The position numbers and the translations under genes were made by a program. A DNA stretch of 64,000 bases from Saccharothrix sp. NRRL B-16314 (GTDB lineage: Bacteria; Actinomycetota; Actinomycetes; Mycobacteriales; Pseudonocardiaceae): assembly GCF_000716595.1 (NCBI RefSeq), contig NZ_JNXC01000035.1, positions 10,103-74,102 on the forward strand, written 5' to 3'. Shown one piece after another: positions 53,663 to 63,602 of this stretch; within the stretch, counting starts at the first letter, position 1, and each line of letters opens with the position of its first letter. The notes under the pieces are model-generated. The model worked only from the letters and a program-made list of their open reading frames with translations, searched no databases and was not told the DNA's origin.

Positions 53663-55017
53663 CCCCTCACGATCGCCAGGACCTCGTCGCGCAACGCCGC
53701 GACGGAGGCCGCGTCGGCGGCTTCGACGTTGAGCCGGAGCAGCGGCTCGGTGTTGGACGCACGGAGGTTGAACCACGAGCCGTCCGGCAGGTTCACCGTG
53801 AGGCCGTCCAGCTCGTCCAGCTCGACGCCTTCGCGCCCGCCGAACTCCGCCTTGATGGCGGCCAGCCTGCCCTGCTGGTCGTCCACCGTGGAGTTGATCT
53901 CGCCCGACGCCGCGTACCGGGAGTAGTCGCTGGTCAGGTCGGACAGCGTGCCGTCCTGCTCACCGAGCGCGGCCAGCACGTGCAGCGCGGCCAGCATGCC
54001 CGTGTCGGCACGCCAGAAGTCGCGGAAGTAGTAATGGGCGGAGTGCTCGCCGCCGAAGATGGCGCCGGTCTTGGCCATCTCCTCCTTGATGAAGGAGTGG
54101 CCCACGCGGGTGCGCACCGGCACGCCGCCGTGCTCGCGGACGATCTCGGGCACGCCGTGCGAGGTGATCAGGTTGTGGATGATCGTGCCGCCCGGGTCCT
54201 TGGCCAGCTCGCGCACCGCGACCAGGGCGGTGATGGCGGACGGTGACACCGGCTCGCCGCGCTCGTCCACCACGAAGCAGCGGTCCGCGTCGCCGTCGAA
54301 CGCCACGCCGGCGTCGGCCTTCTCCGCGACGACCCTGGCCTGGAGGTCCACGATGTTCTTCGGGTCCAGCGGGTTGGCCTCGTGGTTCGGGAAGTTGCCG
54401 TCCAGCTCGAAGTACATCGGCACCACGTCGATCGGCAGGCCCTCGAACACCTGCGGCACGGTGTGGCCACCCATGCCGTTGCCCGCGTCGACCACGACCT
54501 TCAGCGGCCGGCTGGTGCTCAGGTCGACCAGTTCACGCAGGTAGGCGGCGTAGTCGGTGAGCATGTCCTGCTCGGTGACCGAGCCCTTCGCGACGCCCTC
54601 GGCGTCCGGGACACCGCGCTCGGCGTCCTCGCGGATCTGCTTGAGGCCGCTGTCCTGGCCGACCGGTGCGGCGCCCGGACGGCACAGCTTGATGCCGTTG
54701 TACTCGGCCGGGTTGTGGCTCGCGGTGAACATCGCGCCGGGCAGGTCGAGCTTGCCGGAGGCGAAGTACAGCATGTCGGTGCTGGCCAGACCGATGCTGA
54801 CCACGTCGACGCCCTGCGCGGTGACGCCCTCGGCGAACGCCGCGGCCAAGCCGGGCGACGAGTCGCGCATGTCGTGGCCGATCACCACGGCCGAGCCGCC
54901 GACGAGGCGGGCGAACGCCGCGCCGAAGTCGCGCACGACCTCGGCGTCGAGCTGTTCGCCGACGACACCGCGGATGTCGTAAGCCTTGACGATGCCGGAC
55001 AGATCGCGCACGGCCAC
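53659..55017 (-). CDS. manB: Phosphomannomutase/phosphoglucomutase
   Basis: 452 residues. Mannose-6-P to mannose-1-P. Seen: KAYDIRGVVGEQL, phospho-Ser in AMFTASHNPAEYNGIKL (TASHNP), metal loop AFDGDADRCFVVDE (DGDADR), sugar loop GAIFGGEHSAHYYFRD (GEHS), phosphate loop LRASNTEPLLRLNVEA. GTG start. Heads the manB-trm112-SIS-manA operon that supplies GDP-mannose precursors for glycolipids, mycothiol-independent glycans and protein mannosylation. manC is not present here. Confidence 0.97.
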   Translation of the reverse strand: MAVRDLSGIVKAYDIRGVVGEQLDAEVVRDFGAAFARLVGGSAVVIGHDMRDSSPGLAAAFAEGVTAQGVDVVSIGLASTDMLYFASGKLDLPGAMFTASHNPAEYNGIKLCRPGAAPVGQDSGLKQIREDAERGVPDAEGVAKGSVTEQDMLTDYAAYLRELVDLSTSRPLKVVVDAGNGMGGHTVPQVFEGLPIDVVPMYFELDGNFPNHEANPLDPKNIVDLQARVVAEKADAGVAFDGDADRCFVVDERGEPVSPSAITALVAVRELAKDPGGTIIHNLITSHGVPEIVREHGGVPVRTRVGHSFIKEEMAKTGAIFGGEHSAHYYFRDFWRADTGMLAALHVLAALGEQDGTLSDLTSDYSRYAASGEINSTVDDQQGRLAAIKAEFGGREGVELDELDGLTVNLPDGSWFNLRASNTEPLLRLNVEAADAASVAALRDEVLAIVRG

Positions 55018-55088
55018 ACTCCCAAGTTGGCTCTTGACACTGCCTTGGGAAGCCTACCGGCGCGCGCGTGAGCGTCGTGTCCGGTCGT

Positions 55089-55448
55089 TCAGTCTTCGTT
55101 GGGATCGGGCAGAACGCGCAGGTGGCCGCGTCTGATGGTGCCCGCCGGCAGCTCGGGGACCTCCATCGGCGGGGTGGCCCGGCCGGCTTCGCGGACCGCC
55201 TCGGCCAGCGCCGTCAGGTCGTCGACGGTGGGTTCGGGCGCCCGGAACTCGCCCTGGTAGCGGACGACCTCCCAGCCACGTGGCGCGGTGAGGCGCAGGG
55301 CGTGCTCTTCGCAGAGGTCGTACGAGTGCGGTTCGGAGTACGTCGCCAGGGGGCCGACCACTGCGGTCGAGTCCGCATAGGCGTACGTGAGCGTGGCGAC
55401 TGCCGGGTTCGCGCACCCGGTTCGCGAGCACCGTCTCACGCTCCGCAC
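55089..55448 (-). CDS. DUF3499 family protein
   Basis: 119 residues (GTG 55448; GTG 55439 also possible). Conserved CSRTGCANPAVATLTYAYAD and YDLCEEHALRLTAPRGWEVVRYQ give a Cys-Cys...Cys-His zinc-type site found in actinobacteria only. Function unknown. Place equals M. tuberculosis Rv3258c, just upstream of manB; divergent from the Rv3259-like gene. Confidence 0.88.
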   Translation of the reverse strand: MRSVRRCSRTGCANPAVATLTYAYADSTAVVGPLATYSEPHSYDLCEEHALRLTAPRGWEVVRYQGEFRAPEPTVDDLTALAEAVREAGRATPPMEVPELPAGTIRRGHLRVLPDPNED

Positions 55449-55608
55449 GGCGGGGACGATATCGCGTCCCGCGCGGCGTGTGTTGGATTACCTCCGGCGC
55501 GGCGTTGGAGGCGGTGGCGCACTTCGGCAAGTTGCCTGGTCGTGAAGGCCGTCCGCCCGTCCCGCTCGGGTGCGGCTGTCGGCTGCAACTACCCTCTACC
55601 CCGTGGTG

Positions 55609-56052
55609 ATGGCTCGGGGTTCACGGCGACAGGGCACTCCTCGGCGACGCAACCGCGATCGGCACGGTCGGGGGTTGCGCGGCCCGCTCTACCCGGCCAC
55701 GCTGCCGGCGGCCCGCAGCCGCGCGGAGCGCTTCGACGCGTTGGTGCTGGAGGCGCTGGAACCGATCGAGGCGCGGTGGCGCACCGAGCTCACGCAGCTG
55801 GACGTCGCGGTGGACGACGTGCCGGACGTCCAGTCGGGCGACGACGGGGACGTGGTCGAGGACGGCAACGTCCCGCTGGCCCGCCTCGTCCCGGCCGGCG
55901 CGGACCGCCGGGCCCGCATCGTCCTGTACCGGCGTCCCCTAGAGGCCCGCGCGAAGGACGGCGCGGACCTGTCCGACCTGGTCCACGACGTCCTCGTGGA
56001 GCAGATCGCCAACTACCTGGGCCTCGACCCGGACGTGATCGACGGCGAATAG
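55609..56052 (+). CDS. Metallopeptidase-family-like protein lacking HExxH (Rv3259-like)
   Basis: 147 residues from ATG 55609 (GTG 55603 or 55606 possible). Basic N-terminus (GSRRQGTPRRRNRDRHGRGL), conserved GPLYPATLPAARSRAERFDALV, and IVLYRRPLEARAKDGADLSDLVHDVLVEQIANYLGLD. The zincin-like family has HExxH near the end; here it reads VEQIAN, so zinc ligands are missing. Probably a structural relative with another role. Divergent from the DUF3499 gene, as Rv3258c-Rv3259. Confidence 0.8.
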   Translation: MARGSRRQGTPRRRNRDRHGRGLRGPLYPATLPAARSRAERFDALVLEALEPIEARWRTELTQLDVAVDDVPDVQSGDDGDVVEDGNVPLARLVPAGADRRARIVLYRRPLEARAKDGADLSDLVHDVLVEQIANYLGLDPDVIDGE

Positions 56053-56071
56053 CCCGCCCACGACGAGCGGG

Positions 56072-59000
56072 TCAGGGGCGGCGGCGGGTGGGGATGGCCG
56101 TCAAGAGGGTGAAGAGGGCGGCGGCGGCCTGGAGCACCAAGAGGAGTTCGCGGAGGGTGGAGGCGGCCTCCACGCGGACCTCCGAGGCGGTGGCCGGGAC
56201 CGTCACCCCGACCAGGTGCCCCCACGCGCGGACGACCTGGACCTCGCGGCCGTTCACCCACGCGCGCCAGGCCGGCTCCTCCTCCGCCGCCAGCACCAGC
56301 AGCCTCCCATCGGGACCGTCGGACACCTGCACGCCCACCTCCGGCGGCGCGGCTTCGACGGGGGCGATACCGGGCGTGCCGAGCTCCACCGACGGGTTCC
56401 CGCCGGTACGGGCACGCCGCGACAGCTCCGGTGACAGCAGCACCGCGTTGCCTGCCGCCAACTGCACCCGCAGCACCGGACGCCCGTCGGACATCGCCGG
56501 GGTCACACCCACCAGGTCACCTGTCGCAGCCCGCACCCGCTGAGCCGTCGCCAGGTCCGGCACGACCACGAACGCCACCCCCGAAGCCGCCGCCTGCGCC
56601 AACGCCGCCCGAGCGGCCTGCGACGACCCACCGGTCAGGTCCCGCGACCACCGCTCCAACCGCGCGACGGCCGTCGGAACGGGCACGTAGTCGTCATCGC
56701 CGAACGCGGGCAGCCGCCCGGCCACCAGGCGCGTCGGCGTGCCCAGCACCAGCACCGACCGCCCGGTACGCGGCAGTTCCTGCGCCACCGTCGACGGCAA
56801 CCGCACCGCGTCCGCCGTCAACGCGCCCGACCGCAGCCCGGCGAACCCCGCACCGGCCATCACCAGCACCGACAGCACCCCGACCACCGACACCACCCGC
56901 CGGAACGGCACCGGCGCCGCGTCCCGCCGGAACGCCGACAGCACCACCCACAGCAACCCCCACCCGACCAGCACCAACGGCCCACCGGCCCACCCCGGCG
57001 ACGCGTCACCACCCGGCACGGGCGGCAACGACACGGTCCGCAGAACGATCACCGCGAACCCCCCGAGCACCACCACCGCCAAGCCGGCCAGCATCGACCG
57101 CGACGGCCTCAGCACCAGCGCCGACAACGCGAACCCGACCACCAGGAGCCCGACGAACGGCACCGACCCCGTCCCGCCGGGCCGCAACGACAGCAGGTCC
57201 ACCAAACCCACCGCGGGCGACTCCACGAACGCACCCACCCCGTGCAGCACGACGGACGGGTGCTGCAGCACCACCGCCGGCCACGGCAGCAGCAACGCCA
57301 CCGGCAGCAGCACGATCATGAACAGCGACGCCACCCGCCGCCGACCGTCACCCGGCCGCCCCGGCACCACCACGAACCCGATCAGCGCCGCCAACGCCAC
57401 CAGCCCGTGCACGAACGGCGAGAAAGCGCCCACCACCGCCAGCGCCAGCGCCGTCCCCGACGCCACCGGCAGCCACGCGGCACCGGACCCGCCCCGCAGC
57501 GCGGACGCCACCCCGGCGAACACCACCGGCGCCATCACGTGCACCACGACCACGTCCAGCCGCCCCTGGCTCACCGCCGACGTGGCCGCCGGCAGCAACG
57601 CGTACCCGGCCGCCACCAGCGCGCGGACGGGCCGTCGCACGGGCATCCCCCGCGACGCCGCATAAGCGGCCAGCCCGGCCAACGGCGCGTCACCGATGAA
57701 CAGCACCGCCACGAGCGCGGCGGGCGAGCCGAGCAGCACGCCGACCGTCCCGAGCACCGCCAGCGCGGCGGGCGCGGGCGCCGTCGTGCCGCCCGCCACC
57801 GGGTGCCAGGTGGCCAGGTACGAGGACCACGTGGACGCGAGGTCTCCCACCGGCAGCAGCCGACCACCCGCCAGGTCGAGCCCGATCCGCGACGCGTTGG
57901 CCAGGACCCCGAACACCGCCAGCCCCAGGACCAGCAGCAACGGCGGTCCGAGCACCAGCGACCGCAGCACCCGCCCCCGGTCGACCTCCACGAACACGAA
58001 CTCCGGCGCCGCCGAACCACGGGGCACCGGCGAAGGTCGGGGCTTGGGCGAGGGCAGCACCGGCGACGGCAGCGCGGCGCCCACCGGCACCGCCACGGCG
58101 GGACGGCGAAGCCCACCGGTCGCCCGGACGGGCCGACGTCGGGTCAGCGCACCGGCGGGCAGCGCCGCCGGACCGACCACCCGACGCTCCACTTCGGACG
58201 GAACCGACCACGCGCCAGGCCGGCCGTCGTCCTCGGGCAGTCGCCCCAGCGCGAGGTCGGCCTCGACGCGTCGCCGGATGAGGTGGGTCGACGCACCCCG
58301 GATCGCGTTGCGCAACCGGGTGATCCGGCTCGTGAACAGGCCGGGCACGACCCCGCGCACCGGCCGCGCGGCACGTCCGGCCCGCAACCCCGCCCGCCCG
58401 CTCAGCAGGTACCGCAGCGCGCCGATCTCCGCGTGCGCGTCGGAAAAACGGCGCAGCAACAGGAATCCGAGCGCGCGCAGGAACGCGAGCACCGCGATCC
58501 GCGGCAGCCCCAGGGCGAACGACAACGTCCCGCAGTTGACCAGGAACGTCCGCAGCCCGTGCGCCCGGTCCACGCCGCGCAACGCGGGACCCGGCCGTGC
58601 CGCCGCCGCGTCCAACCGCCGCGAACCCCGGCTGACCGCCCGCGCGTGCCGCATCCGGGCGACGGGGACGGACAGCACGAGGTGGCCCGCCAGGTTGGCC
58701 CGCCAGCCGAAGTCGATGTCGTCGCGCAGCAACGGCATCGTCCGGTCGTAGCCGCCGAGCGCTTCCCAGGCCGCGCGGCGGATCAGCGACCCCGCCGACG
58801 ACACCGCCAGCGCCTCGGTGCTCTGCTCGAACGACCCGGCCAGTTCGACCCGGCCCATGCCGGTCTGCCGGTGGCCGGACGCGTCGGTCGACAGCCCCGC
58901 CTCCACCACCAGCCGGGGATCGGTCCAGTCGAGACCGAGCGGCCCCAGCACGGCCGCCGACGGCGACACCTCGGCCGCGGTCAGCAGCGCGGACAGGCAG

Positions 59001-59347
59001 TCCGGCTCCGGCGCGCAGTCGTCGTGTAGCAGCCACAGCCACGCGCCGGGATCACCCCAGCGCTCGACGGCGTGGTCGACGGCGGCGTGCACCGCCGCGC
59101 CGAATCCCGTGCCGCGCGGCAGCGTGATCACGCCGTCGATCACTCGATCGAGACCTTCGGCGGCTTCGGCGAGCACTTTTGCCGTGCCGTCGACAGAACC
59201 CGTGTCGACCGCGATCACGTGGCGCGGTCGTGGTCGTTGCCGGCGCAGCGCGGACAGCGCCGTGCCCAACCACCGGTCGCCGTCGTGGCAGACCAGCACC
59301 GCCAGCACGGGTGCGGTGCGCAGCCGCGGAGTGGCCCCGCTCGTCAA
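56072..59347 (-). CDS. Large membrane-linked GT2 glycosyltransferase
   Basis: ~1091 residues. N-terminal GT2 domain ~1-290: VLVCHDGDRWLGTALSALRRQ, VIAVDTGSVDGTA, LWLLHDDCAPEPDCL (DxD-like), DIDFGWRA. Then a Pro-rich linker (~390-440) and about 12-14 membrane segments (e.g. LLLVLGLAVFGVLANAS; LVGWGLLWVVLSAFRR) with a soluble domain near ~820-1000. TTG at 59347 preceded by GAGGAG is the likeliest start. Next to whiB2 in many actinobacteria; envelope glycan or lipoglycan synthesis is inferred. Confidence 0.85.
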   Translation of the reverse strand: MTSGATPRLRTAPVLAVLVCHDGDRWLGTALSALRRQRPRPRHVIAVDTGSVDGTAKVLAEAAEGLDRVIDGVITLPRGTGFGAAVHAAVDHAVERWGDPGAWLWLLHDDCAPEPDCLSALLTAAEVSPSAAVLGPLGLDWTDPRLVVEAGLSTDASGHRQTGMGRVELAGSFEQSTEALAVSSAGSLIRRAAWEALGGYDRTMPLLRDDIDFGWRANLAGHLVLSVPVARMRHARAVSRGSRRLDAAAARPGPALRGVDRAHGLRTFLVNCGTLSFALGLPRIAVLAFLRALGFLLLRRFSDAHAEIGALRYLLSGRAGLRAGRAARPVRGVVPGLFTSRITRLRNAIRGASTHLIRRRVEADLALGRLPEDDGRPGAWSVPSEVERRVVGPAALPAGALTRRRPVRATGGLRRPAVAVPVGAALPSPVLPSPKPRPSPVPRGSAAPEFVFVEVDRGRVLRSLVLGPPLLLVLGLAVFGVLANASRIGLDLAGGRLLPVGDLASTWSSYLATWHPVAGGTTAPAPAALAVLGTVGVLLGSPAALVAVLFIGDAPLAGLAAYAASRGMPVRRPVRALVAAGYALLPAATSAVSQGRLDVVVVHVMAPVVFAGVASALRGGSGAAWLPVASGTALALAVVGAFSPFVHGLVALAALIGFVVVPGRPGDGRRRVASLFMIVLLPVALLLPWPAVVLQHPSVVLHGVGAFVESPAVGLVDLLSLRPGGTGSVPFVGLLVVGFALSALVLRPSRSMLAGLAVVVLGGFAVIVLRTVSLPPVPGGDASPGWAGGPLVLVGWGLLWVVLSAFRRDAAPVPFRRVVSVVGVLSVLVMAGAGFAGLRSGALTADAVRLPSTVAQELPRTGRSVLVLGTPTRLVAGRLPAFGDDDYVPVPTAVARLERWSRDLTGGSSQAARAALAQAAASGVAFVVVPDLATAQRVRAATGDLVGVTPAMSDGRPVLRVQLAAGNAVLLSPELSRRARTGGNPSVELGTPGIAPVEAAPPEVGVQVSDGPDGRLLVLAAEEEPAWRAWVNGREVQVVRAWGHLVGVTVPATASEVRVEAASTLRELLLVLQAAAALFTLLTAIPTRRRP

Positions 59348-59416
59348 GGTCCGCTCCTCAGTTGCTCCGACTCCCCGTGGGACGACCACGGTAAGCCAGA
59401 GCGACCGCGCAAGCGA

Positions 59417-59722
59417 TCACACCGCGCGCTTTTTGAGCTTCCTCCGCTCGCGTTCGGACAGCCCGCCCCAAATGCCGAAGCGCTCGTCGTGCTGCAGGGC
59501 GTACTCCAGGCATTCGGAGCGCACCTCGCACCCGAGGCAGATCCGCTTGGCCTCCCTGGTCGAGCCGCCCTTCTCCGGGAAGAACGCCTCCGGGTCGGTC
59601 TGCGCGCACAGGGCGCGCTCCTGCCAGTCCTGCTCATCGGCCGCGTCGAACAGGTCGAGCACGACCGGCTCCTGTGCCGGGACGTCCCCGTCCACGATGC
59701 GACCCCCGTCGAATTCCTGCAT
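59417..59722 (-). CDS. whiB2: Transcriptional regulator WhiB2 (WhmD / WhiB type)
   Basis: 101 residues. Cluster ligands Cys39 (ERALCAQTD) and CLGCEVRSEC triplet, then FGIWGGLSERERRKLKKRAV. Controls septation and sporulation septa in Streptomyces (WhiB) and is essential in mycobacteria (WhmD). ATG at 59722 with AGGAGG. Long leader with a good -35/-10 promoter and a BldD-like palindrome. Ends 69 bases before the glycosyltransferase start, possibly co-transcribed. Confidence 0.95.
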   Translation of the reverse strand: MQEFDGGRIVDGDVPAQEPVVLDLFDAADEQDWQERALCAQTDPEAFFPEKGGSTREAKRICLGCEVRSECLEYALQHDERFGIWGGLSERERRKLKKRAV

Positions 59723-59802
59723 AGTCCGCCTCCTCGCCTTCCGCTCTCCCCGGTTGGCGGACACCACTCGCCGTCCCCACAACGACGAATGACACCGATG
59801 TG

Positions 59803-59831
59803 ATTACACCTGTGTCACAACACGCGGTCAA
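59803..59831 (-). promoter_or_regulatory. whiB2 promoter with BldD-like palindrome
   Basis: On the minus strand TTGACC (59831-59826), 17 bases, TGTAAT (59808-59803): near-consensus housekeeping promoter. TGACAC-AG-GTGTAA (59817-59804) overlaps spacer and -10; each arm fits the BldD half-site (TnACnC / GnGTnA), but with a 2-base instead of 1-base centre. Confidence 0.6.
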
Positions 59832-59990
59832 GCCGAGTCCACAGGACGGGGGATATTCGCGCCAATGGCCCGAAAACCCTTGACTAGCAGCACAGACGGT
59901 GATTGGGGCGGTGCGCCGAGCGATATCGGCCGCGCGGATGGCCTACAGGACGCCCGTGACCGACCGGACCGGGGAGGCCACACTGGAAGG

Positions 59991-60740
59991 GTGAAGCGAT
60001 CAGCGGTGCGTCCCAGTCCACTGTTCCTCAGCCTGCTCGCGGTGACGGTGGCAGGCGCCGTGCTGACCCTGCTCGACTCCGCCGCGGCGGTGACCGCGGG
60101 CACGGTCCTCTTCGTGCTGGGCGGTTGGGCGGTTTCCCTGTGCCTGCACGAGTTCGGCCACGCGATCGTGGCGTACCGCGGCGGCGACTACGCGGTGAAG
60201 GGGAAGGGGTACCTGACCCTGGACATCCGCCGGTACACCGACCCGGTTTTCAGCATCGTGCTGCCGTTGGTGCTGCTGGCGTTCGGCGGAATCCCGCTGC
60301 CCGGCGGGGCGGTGTGGATCAACCACCACGCGCTGCGCGACAAGCGGGTGGAGTCGATGGTGTCGCTGGCCGGACCGCTGAGCAACCTGGTGCTCGGCGT
60401 GCTGCTGGCCCTGTCGGTGATTCTCTTCACGCCGCCCGTAGGTTTGGCCGCCGCCCTGTCGTACCTGGCCGCCGTCCAGATCCTCGCGTTCGTGCTGAAC
60501 ATCCTGCCGATCCCCGGTCTGGACGGGTGGGGCGTGATCGAGCCGTACATGTCGTACTCGGCCCAGCAGTTCGGCGCGAAGGTGCGGCCGTGGGCGCCGT
60601 TCGTGCTGTTCGCGGTGCTGATCGGGTTCCCGACGATCGCGGCTCTGTTCTTCGACGCCGCCTACTCGGCGTTCGAGCTCATCGGCGGTGACCGGTACCT
60701 GGCCGCGGTCGGGCAGGGCACCTTCCTGTTCTGGCGCTGA
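59991..60740 (+). CDS. Site-2 protease (M50) family protein
   Basis: 249 residues, five to six membrane segments. Zinc motif LHEFGHAIVAY (HExxH) and the second site VLNILPIPGLDGWG (LDG). Cleaves within membranes, usually anti-sigma factors or signal-peptide remnants; the target is unknown. GTG at 59991 with GGGGAGG upstream; a longer frame to 59865 lacks conservation. Lies directly before fbiA, 24 bases apart, but need not share its function. Confidence 0.93.
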   Translation: MKRSAVRPSPLFLSLLAVTVAGAVLTLLDSAAAVTAGTVLFVLGGWAVSLCLHEFGHAIVAYRGGDYAVKGKGYLTLDIRRYTDPVFSIVLPLVLLAFGGIPLPGGAVWINHHALRDKRVESMVSLAGPLSNLVLGVLLALSVILFTPPVGLAAALSYLAAVQILAFVLNILPIPGLDGWGVIEPYMSYSAQQFGAKVRPWAPFVLFAVLIGFPTIAALFFDAAYSAFELIGGDRYLAAVGQGTFLFWR

Positions 60741-60764
60741 CGGCCCGGTGGGAGGATGCGACCC

Positions 60765-61730
60765 GTGAAGGTCGTCGTACTGGTTGGCGGGGTTGGCGGG
60801 GCGCGGTTCCTGGTCGGGCTGAAGAGCCTCCTGGGCGGTCCGGAGCACGAGATCACCGCCGTGGTGAACACGGGTGACGACGTGTGGATGCACGGGTTGC
60901 GGATCTGTCCCGACCTGGACACCTGCATGTACACCCTCGGGGGCGGGATCGACGCGGAGCGCGGCTGGGGCCGTGCGGGCGAGACGTGGGCGGTCAAGGA
61001 GGAGCTGGCCGCCTACGGCGCCGAACCGACGTGGTTCGGGCTGGGCGACCGGGACGTCGCGACGCACCTGGTGCGGACCCGGATGCTGCGCGCGGGGTAC
61101 CCGCTGTCCGCGGTGACGGAGGCGCTGTGCCACCGCTGGGAGCCCGGCGTGCGGCTGCTGCCGATGTCGGACGACCGGGTGGAGACGCACGTCGTCGTGA
61201 CGGCCGAGGAGGGCGAGCGGGCGATCCACTTCCAGGAGTGGTGGGTCAAGCACCGGGCCCAGACGCCCGCGCGGTCGTTCGCGTCGGTCGGGGTGGAGAC
61301 GGCGACGCCGGCGCCCGGTGTGCTGGACGCGCTGAGTGAGGCCGACGCGGTGCTGATCGCGCCGTCGAACCCGGTGGTGAGCGTGAACACGATCCTCGGT
61401 GTGCCGGGGGTGCGCGACGCTTTGCGCAAGACCGACGCGGGGGTGGTCGGGCTGTCGCCGATCGTGGGCGGCAAGCCGCTGCGCGGGATGGCCGACGCGT
61501 GCCTGACGGCGATCGGCGTGGAGACGTCCGCCGAGGCCGTCGGCCGGTACTACGGGTCGCGCAAGACCACGGACCGCGGCGTGCTCGACGGCTGGCTCGT
61601 GCACACGGGCGACCGTTGCGACGTGCCGGGCGTGGCCGTGCGGGCGGTGCCGCTGCTGATGTCCGATGTGGACGCGACGGCGTCGATGGCGCGGGCGGCG
61701 CTGGAACTGGCCGGGGTCGACGTTGGCTGA
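60765..61730 (+). CDS. fbiA: 2-phospho-L-lactate / phosphoenolpyruvate transferase (F420 synthesis)
   Basis: 321 residues. CofD/FbiA transfers the phospho-lactyl or phosphoenolpyruvyl group to Fo to give F420-0 or dehydro-F420-0. Seen: [98 protein letters not shown] at 60765 (GGGAGG eight bases upstream) preferred; ATG 60756 possible. Overlaps fbiB by eight bases. Confidence 0.96.
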   Translation: MKVVVLVGGVGGARFLVGLKSLLGGPEHEITAVVNTGDDVWMHGLRICPDLDTCMYTLGGGIDAERGWGRAGETWAVKEELAAYGAEPTWFGLGDRDVATHLVRTRMLRAGYPLSAVTEALCHRWEPGVRLLPMSDDRVETHVVVTAEEGERAIHFQEWWVKHRAQTPARSFASVGVETATPAPGVLDALSEADAVLIAPSNPVVSVNTILGVPGVRDALRKTDAGVVGLSPIVGGKPLRGMADACLTAIGVETSAEAVGRYYGSRKTTDRGVLDGWLVHTGDRCDVPGVAVRAVPLLMSDVDATASMARAALELAGVDVG

Positions 61731-63057
61731 TCACGCTTCCCCGTCGGCGATCACGTTGCTGCCGGTGACCGGGCTGCCGGAGTTCCGGCCCGGTGACGAC
61801 CTGGCCGCGGCCCTCGCTTCGGCCGCGCCCTGGTTGCGTGACGGCGACGTGGTCGTGGTGACGTCCAAGGTGCTGTCCAAAGTGGAGGGCCGGCTGGTTC
61901 CGGTGCCCTCTTCGCCGGAAGAGCGCGACGCCGTGCGGCGGGAGTGGGTCGAGGCCGAGTCGGTGCGCGTGCTGGCCCGGCGCGGGCGGACGTTGATCAC
62001 CGAGAACAAGCTGGGCATCGTGCAGGCGGCGTCGGGCGTGGACGCGTCGAACGTGGCCGCCGACGAGATCGCGTTGCTGCCGGTGGACCCGGACGGGTCG
62101 GCCGCGGCGTTGCGCTCGGCGTTGGCGGCGCGGCTGGGCGTCTCGGTCGCGGTCGTCGTGACCGACACGATGGGTCGTGCTTGGCGGGTCGGTCAGACGG
62201 ACGCGGCGATCGGTGCGTCCGGGTTGGCCGTGCTGCACCGGTACGGCGGTTCGGTGGACCGGCACGGCAACCCGCTGGTCGTGACCGAGGTGGCGGTGGC
62301 CGACGAGATCGCCGCGGCGGCGGACCTGGTGAAGGGGAAGCTGGGCGCGGTGCCGGTGGCCGTGGTGCGCGGGCTGCCGGTGTCGGACGACGGCTCCACC
62401 GCGCGCGACCTGGCACGGCCGGTCGCGGAGGACTTGTTCCGGCTGGGCACGGCCGAGGCGTTGGCGCAGGGGCGGGCGGAAGCGGTGCCGATGCGCCGCT
62501 CGGTGCGGTCGTTCACCGGTGATCCGGTGTCCGTCCCGGCCATCCGCCGGGCCGTGGCCGCCGCTTTGACGGCGCCGGCGCCGCACCACACGCGGCCGGT
62601 GCGGTTCGTCCGGCTGACGGTGAAGCGCGACTCGCTGCTGGACGCGATGCGCGATCGTTGGCGTGCGGACCTGCGCGGGGACGGGTTGTCGGAGGAGCGG
62701 GTCGCGGCCAGGGTCGCGCGTGGGGACTTCCTGCGGAACGCGCCGGAGATCGTGGTGCCGTTCCTGGTGCGGGAGGGTGCGCACGCGTATCCGGACGAGC
62801 GGCGGGCTTCGGCGGAGCGGACGATGTTCACGGTGGCCGGTGGCGCGGCCGTGCAAGGGCTGTTGGTGGCGTTGACGGCCGAGGGCCTGGGGTCGTGCTG
62901 GGTGTCGTCCACGATCTTCTGCCCGGACGTGGTGCGTGACGTGCTCGACCTGCCGGCCGACTGGGAGCCGTTGGGCGCGGTGGCGATCGGGCACCCGGAG
63001 GCGGAACCGACGCCGCGGGTGTTGGGTGCGGTGGATGAGAGGTTCCTGGAACGGTGA
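61723..63057 (+). CDS. fbiB: F420-0:gamma-glutamyl ligase / dehydro-F420-0 reductase
   Basis: 444 residues, two-domain FbiB. N-terminal ligase ([54 protein letters not shown]) adds glutamates to F420; C-terminal nitroreductase-fold domain ([43 protein letters not shown]) binds FMN. TTG start at 61723, eight bases inside fbiA, deduced from homologues; no ATG is nearby. Operon fbiA-fbiB-nudix. Confidence 0.96.
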   Translation: MADHASPSAITLLPVTGLPEFRPGDDLAAALASAAPWLRDGDVVVVTSKVLSKVEGRLVPVPSSPEERDAVRREWVEAESVRVLARRGRTLITENKLGIVQAASGVDASNVAADEIALLPVDPDGSAAALRSALAARLGVSVAVVVTDTMGRAWRVGQTDAAIGASGLAVLHRYGGSVDRHGNPLVVTEVAVADEIAAAADLVKGKLGAVPVAVVRGLPVSDDGSTARDLARPVAEDLFRLGTAEALAQGRAEAVPMRRSVRSFTGDPVSVPAIRRAVAAALTAPAPHHTRPVRFVRLTVKRDSLLDAMRDRWRADLRGDGLSEERVAARVARGDFLRNAPEIVVPFLVREGAHAYPDERRASAERTMFTVAGGAAVQGLLVALTAEGLGSCWVSSTIFCPDVVRDVLDLPADWEPLGAVAIGHPEAEPTPRVLGAVDERFLER

Positions 63058-63599
63058 GTTCGAGCTTGCACGCCGACGTGGTGTCGACCTTGAGCGGTTG
63101 GCGGCCCGCGGATCCGGCTCAGGAGTCGATGCGGCAGGCCTACCTGGGGTTCTTGGCGGCTCGTGACGACGCTTGCTCGCGTTCGTGCGAGCCGGGGCAC
63201 GTCACGGCGTCGGCCCTGGTGCTGAACGCCACCGCCGATCACACGCTGCTCACGTTGCACCCGCGGGTGGGGCGTTGGCTCCAGTTGGGCGGGCACTGCG
63301 AGTCGTCGGACACCACGCTCGCTTCGGCGGCGTTGCGCGAGGCGCGGGAGGAGTCCGGGATCCAGGGCCTGCGGATCGAGCCGGTGCCGATCCACCTGGA
63401 CGTGCACCCGATCACGTGCTCGCTGGGCAAGCCGACGCGCCACTTCGACGTCCGGTTCCTGGTCCGCGCGCCGGTGAACGCCCAGCCGCGCCGCAGCGCC
63501 GAGTCCCTCGACCTCCAGTGGTGGCCGCTGGACGGCATGCCGTCGAACGTCGACGACCTGCACCCGATGATCGAAGCCGCCCTCGCCCGCCTCCGCTAA
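63054..63599 (+). CDS. NUDIX hydrolase
   Basis: 181 residues. Nudix box within [20 protein letters not shown] then REESGI (G-x5-E-x7-REUxEE fits). [25 protein letters not shown] is the N-terminal strand. Substrate unknown; close to fbiB in many actinobacteria. GTG at 63054 overlaps the fbiB stop by four bases (GTGA). The TAA stop is followed four bases later by the large 22-bp repeat array. Confidence 0.92.
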   Translation: MSSSLHADVVSTLSGWRPADPAQESMRQAYLGFLAARDDACSRSCEPGHVTASALVLNATADHTLLTLHPRVGRWLQLGGHCESSDTTLASAALREAREESGIQGLRIEPVPIHLDVHPITCSLGKPTRHFDVRFLVRAPVNAQPRRSAESLDLQWWPLDGMPSNVDDLHPMIEAALARLR

Positions 63600-63602
63600 C
63601 CC

